Below the pieces are notes generated by a model. The model worked only from the letters and a program-made list of their open reading frames with translations, did no database searches and had not been told where the DNA came from. From Purshia tridentata (taxonomy: Eukaryota; Streptophyta; Magnoliopsida; Rosales; Rosaceae): a DNA stretch of 64,000 nucleotides. The DNA is taken from contig QANT01008786.1 of the NCBI GenBank assembly GCA_003254885.1, positions 1-64,000 on the forward strand, written 5' to 3'. This document shows, one piece after another, positions 59,766 to 64,000 of this stretch (position 1 is its first letter; each line of letters begins with the position of its first letter). Made by a program: the position numbers and the translations under genes.

Positions 59766-62700
59766 AAGATCGATAAAGAAAATAGATAAAAAAGATAGAT
59801 AACATTCTTCAATTTATTATTATCATTATTCTTCATATGTATTATAGTATTGTATGCTAACCTTTTCTTTGCAAATTGCAAACCAGCTTTGTTTTGCTTA
59901 TTAATTTCGTAGAAGAATGCTTGCACTATTTTATTTTGGTTTCGTACGTCCTCTAATAGCCATCTGAATTCAAAATTCCAAATCAGTATCTTTATATTTA
60001 GATCGGATACATAGCCGCCTTTGGTGACCATGTTTTCCATGCACGAATACCCAAATAATTTAGTTCAGAATTAAGAAATTGAGTATTAATTCCCTGCTTT
60101 TGAAATTAAAGTTTTCCCACCCATCATTTCATAATTAATCCTTAAGTGACATTACTTTAAATATAAAAAATTCAGGCAATGAATGGTATTGTTTGGCAAT
60201 AATGCCTTGGTAGTGTGCTGCCACGGCCATGGGGCTAGTGTGGGATAATAGAGGGTGAATGTGATGAGAAATATTTTAAGGTGGGCATAGAGAGAAAACA
60301 GTGAGGGAGAACAGCGAACACAAAGAGGGAAAAGAGAAATAAGATAGAGAGCCCGCTGATCATGAAGTGAGGAACCAATTTATGGTTTTAGACTTTTATT
60401 GTTTTAAGTTTTAGTTTCGGTATTAAGATCAAATTAAAATATACACTAGTTTTGATGTTAATTAAATTAAAACATATACTAGTTTTGGTGTTTTAGTTTA
60501 ATTAAAACATATATAAACTAGTTTTTTTTTTACCACTAACATATATTAAACTTGTTTAATTAAACCATATACTATTTTAACTATGAACTATAGACTAAAC
60601 CTATAAAGTATAAACTATATAAACTATACACTATAATAAAACATAAATACATATATAAATTATAATAGGAGTTGGGTTTAGTTTACGTTCTGTATTAAAA
60701 TCATATATAAACAAATTAATATATATTATAATTTCTTGTTCTGTTCGGTTAATACCAAAAATTCATAAGGATTTTTAATATAAAAAAAACCAAACCAACC
60801 CAAACTAATCGATTTGGTTTGGTTTGAAACTTAGTTGTTCGGTATTTTTGAGTACCCCTAAATTGAAGAGTGCAATTCAAAAGAATTTCAAACTATTAAA
60901 GAGTGATTTTATAATTAATCATAATCACCCAATTCCTTTTTGCTCTTCCTTTCACTTTTCTCAGCCAACAATATCCCTTGGACCACAAGTGACTTGGGCA
61001 ATAGGCAAAAGAAAAAAAGTGGTGAAAGAAAAATTGAATTGGGTAGACATAGTTGAAACAATATCTAAGTTGGTTAGGCCTTGATTCAAATCAATACAGT
61101 AGAATAAAGTGAAGAGGTTGAATATTTCAAGAAAACTTGATAATGTTTGAATGAATATCTTTAGTTGTTTGGGTGTCGATTGTCCAGCATGCTTACTAGT
61201 TTTCCTAGTCTTAGTGTAAATATACCTTGTCAACATTTTCGTAATAGAATTTAACATGTAAATTTTTTCCTTATTTATCAAAACGTAAAGGTTGAGTATA
61301 CAATTGAAGTTTCCCACAAGTTTAAATCGTTAGAATGTTAGGTAACGTGCTTGATAATGTAGCAAAATTGGTTCCGAAGCTTGCAGACCATGTATCTGTT
61401 ATCCATTTTATCCATTGATCAAAGCAGGTCCATAATGGCTTCAACTTATCCATTGATCTGTTTAACAATAATATTAATTTAATAAATATATTATATAATA
61501 TTAACTTAATAATTAAAATTTAATTTTCTGTTACAATTTTTATTTTATTTTTTAAATTTAATAAGGTATTATATAATCTAATAATATTCTAATAAAATAT
61601 ATATACTAGTGTATTTAATCTTTATTATATTAAATATTTATGTTAATTTAATATCATTTTAATAAGAAAAGAAAGGGTACCCGGCAGCATAAGCAAACCC
61701 AAACCCAACCAGCCCGTTGCCATCACTTGGCCCACAAGCGACTTGGTATATAAAACTATGACCCAATAAAAGAGAAAGTTGGTTGCCAATTGATCAAAAA
61801 ATTTAGGGCGGTCACCTGAATAAAAACATGACTGAAAACATGCAAAACCTTGATACTGCCCCATAATCAAATATAGGCCGGGTGAAATTGGGCCCTCCCA
61901 CATACTTTAATTTCTTAAAGTTGAGAGAGCCCATTTGGATCGGCCCAAAAATTAATTTACAAAAACAGATAACCATATTTACATGTACAAGACCATTCTT
62001 TGTTTCACTTAAGAGAAAATACAGAGTGAATTAAAGAAAGGTATTATTGAGGTTTTTATATGCCTGCAACGGAACACGAGCGCCACGAGAAATAGTACGC
62101 TCGGTTCTCTCAAGGCAATCATCTTCAATTCAACCATCTAATGGTTCATTGATGAGCCTGTAGATGCTTTGAAACCCCAAACCAGTAAATCACTATGCAT
62201 CCTGATTAGGCCTGTACATTTTGATTTGCCCAATGTCAAATCTGAACTCAAATACTCATGCCAAGTATGAAATATGATCTGCAAAATATGTTCTCAGTCT
62301 TGGTCGAGTATTTTTCAGGTCTCATCTGTTAAATACTCGATGATTATCAATCAGATTCAATCTAAAGCTTATTAGACATACAAAAAAAGATGGGAAATTT
62401 GTGACAGATAAAAAGAGAAAAACTATCATTCAATACATGCGACAGAGAGAGAGAGAGGAATTTATGAGCATCAGTTTTAAAAAGCTCGAATTTTGGAAGC
62501 TTCATGGCTTTTACCAATCAGTTTTCAATTCCAAATTTTTCTCATCATATGCTCTAAACCTCAAATATCTAGCCACTACCAACAAAAAATAAACGTAAAC
62601 TAGATAAATTGTAAAAGACAGAACCAACGAAGAAAAGTAGAATGAACGAAAAATATTTATACTTAACAGAAGACTGGAGCAGCTGGTGGAAGTGAAGTGA

Positions 62701-62774
62701 AGTGAAGGCGGTAGATAAAGCAAAACCATCTGTAACGCACTTTATATAGAGTGCAAGGAAATAACCGAACGACG
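59766..62774. other. Intergenic upstream of the eS27 gene
   Basis: No gene is supported. About 60430-60540 holds short AT-rich repeats of the phrase AAAACATATACTAGTTTTGGTG. 61680-61900 has GC-richer debris. The ORF-like frames here resemble no family I know. Confidence 0.45.
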
Positions 62775-62783
62775 AAACCCTAA
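62775..62783 (+). promoter_or_regulatory. Telo-box in ribosomal-protein promoter
   Basis: AAACCCTAA lies 277 bp upstream of the eS27 start codon. Such boxes are common in promoters of plant translation genes. Activity is inferred. Confidence 0.5.
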
Positions 62784-63059
62784 TTACTAATGCGACGCCG
62801 TTTAAGTTGAATATTCTAGGGGGGCCAGCCATTTTTTATATTCAGGGAATATACAAATTAGACTAACATAGAAATATTACGATAATACCCCTAATGGCGG
62901 TAAAGGCGGAGATCTAAGTTTCCGCGCATCCAACGGCCTACATCTTTCATCCATTCGTTTATATTCATAGCCTTATTAAAACCTAAATCCCTTCTCACTC
63001 GCAGCTAGAGGAGGCTCTTTCGGTTTTGCTGTTGGTTTCTACGATCTGCAACAAACAAC

Positions 63060-63775
<716 letters not shown>

Positions 63776-64000
63776 TACTCGTCATTTGTTGACTGCATTC
63801 ACTTCAATTTGGTAATTTGCAATGGAGGATTGAATTTAAGGACAAAATGATGGTTCGCATCATTTTTGTCTTTCATTTTAGTTTATTTCGATATGTAAGT
63901 TTGGTAGCACAGTGCCCTGGACCATACCATTAGAGTGTTATGTTATGAATCTGCTTTAAATGAGTTCGGTGGTTAACATTATCAGTTACACCTTCAGTCT

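Noticed and set aside
62569-62832. 87-codon minus-strand frame upstream of the eS27 gene
   Set aside because: Low-complexity Phe/Leu-rich, no family, lies in a promoter region.

Overview
The window is nuclear DNA of a flowering plant. It is AT-rich and intron-rich, its introns follow GT-AG with one GC-AG exception, and it carries many small transposon remnants. The proteins and the gene content point to a woody eudicot, probably Rosaceae (Prunus-like). That placement is an inference from remembered protein families, not from a search. No bacterial-type operon, CRISPR array, tRNA or rRNA was seen.

Layout, left to right: mitochondrial pyruvate dehydrogenase E1 beta (+); a broken PLAC8/plant-cadmium-resistance gene (+); a BAR-domain, proline/serine-rich protein like At2g33490 (+); a cluster on the minus strand with one intact small secreted leucine-rich-repeat (LRR) protein, one divergent shortened copy and a single-exon relic, with a solo LTR and a foldback MITE between the relic and the divergent copy; a CONSTANS-like B-box/CCT factor (-); a PIF/Harbinger-like MITE; a MIR169 precursor (+); a LITAF-domain protein (-); a WW-domain CFL1-like protein (+); a proline-rich CYSTM protein (+), a GEM-like GRAM protein (-) and a second CYSTM protein (+); a DUF2828/vWA gene broken by a 765-bp insertion and a nonsense codon (+); a JAZ10-type jasmonate repressor (+); and ribosomal protein eS27 (+).

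The genes do not form one pathway. Many belong to stress, hormone or flowering regulation (JAZ, GEM-like/GER, CYSTM, LITAF, miR169, CONSTANS-like). From memory, the order interleaves neighbours of Arabidopsis At2g33490-At2g33520 with neighbours of At5g13190-At5g13220. This suggests the window keeps an ancestral order that Arabidopsis split between two duplicated segments.

Three places carry N characters: 14670, 39225-39234 and 53455. At the two single-N sites the sequence on either side of the N is almost the same. Those duplications are probably assembly joins and not biology. No convincing new molecular system was found. The observations most worth following are the MIR169 locus and its promoter, the variant JAZ degron, the decaying LRR cluster, the broken DUF2828 gene and the interleaved synteny.
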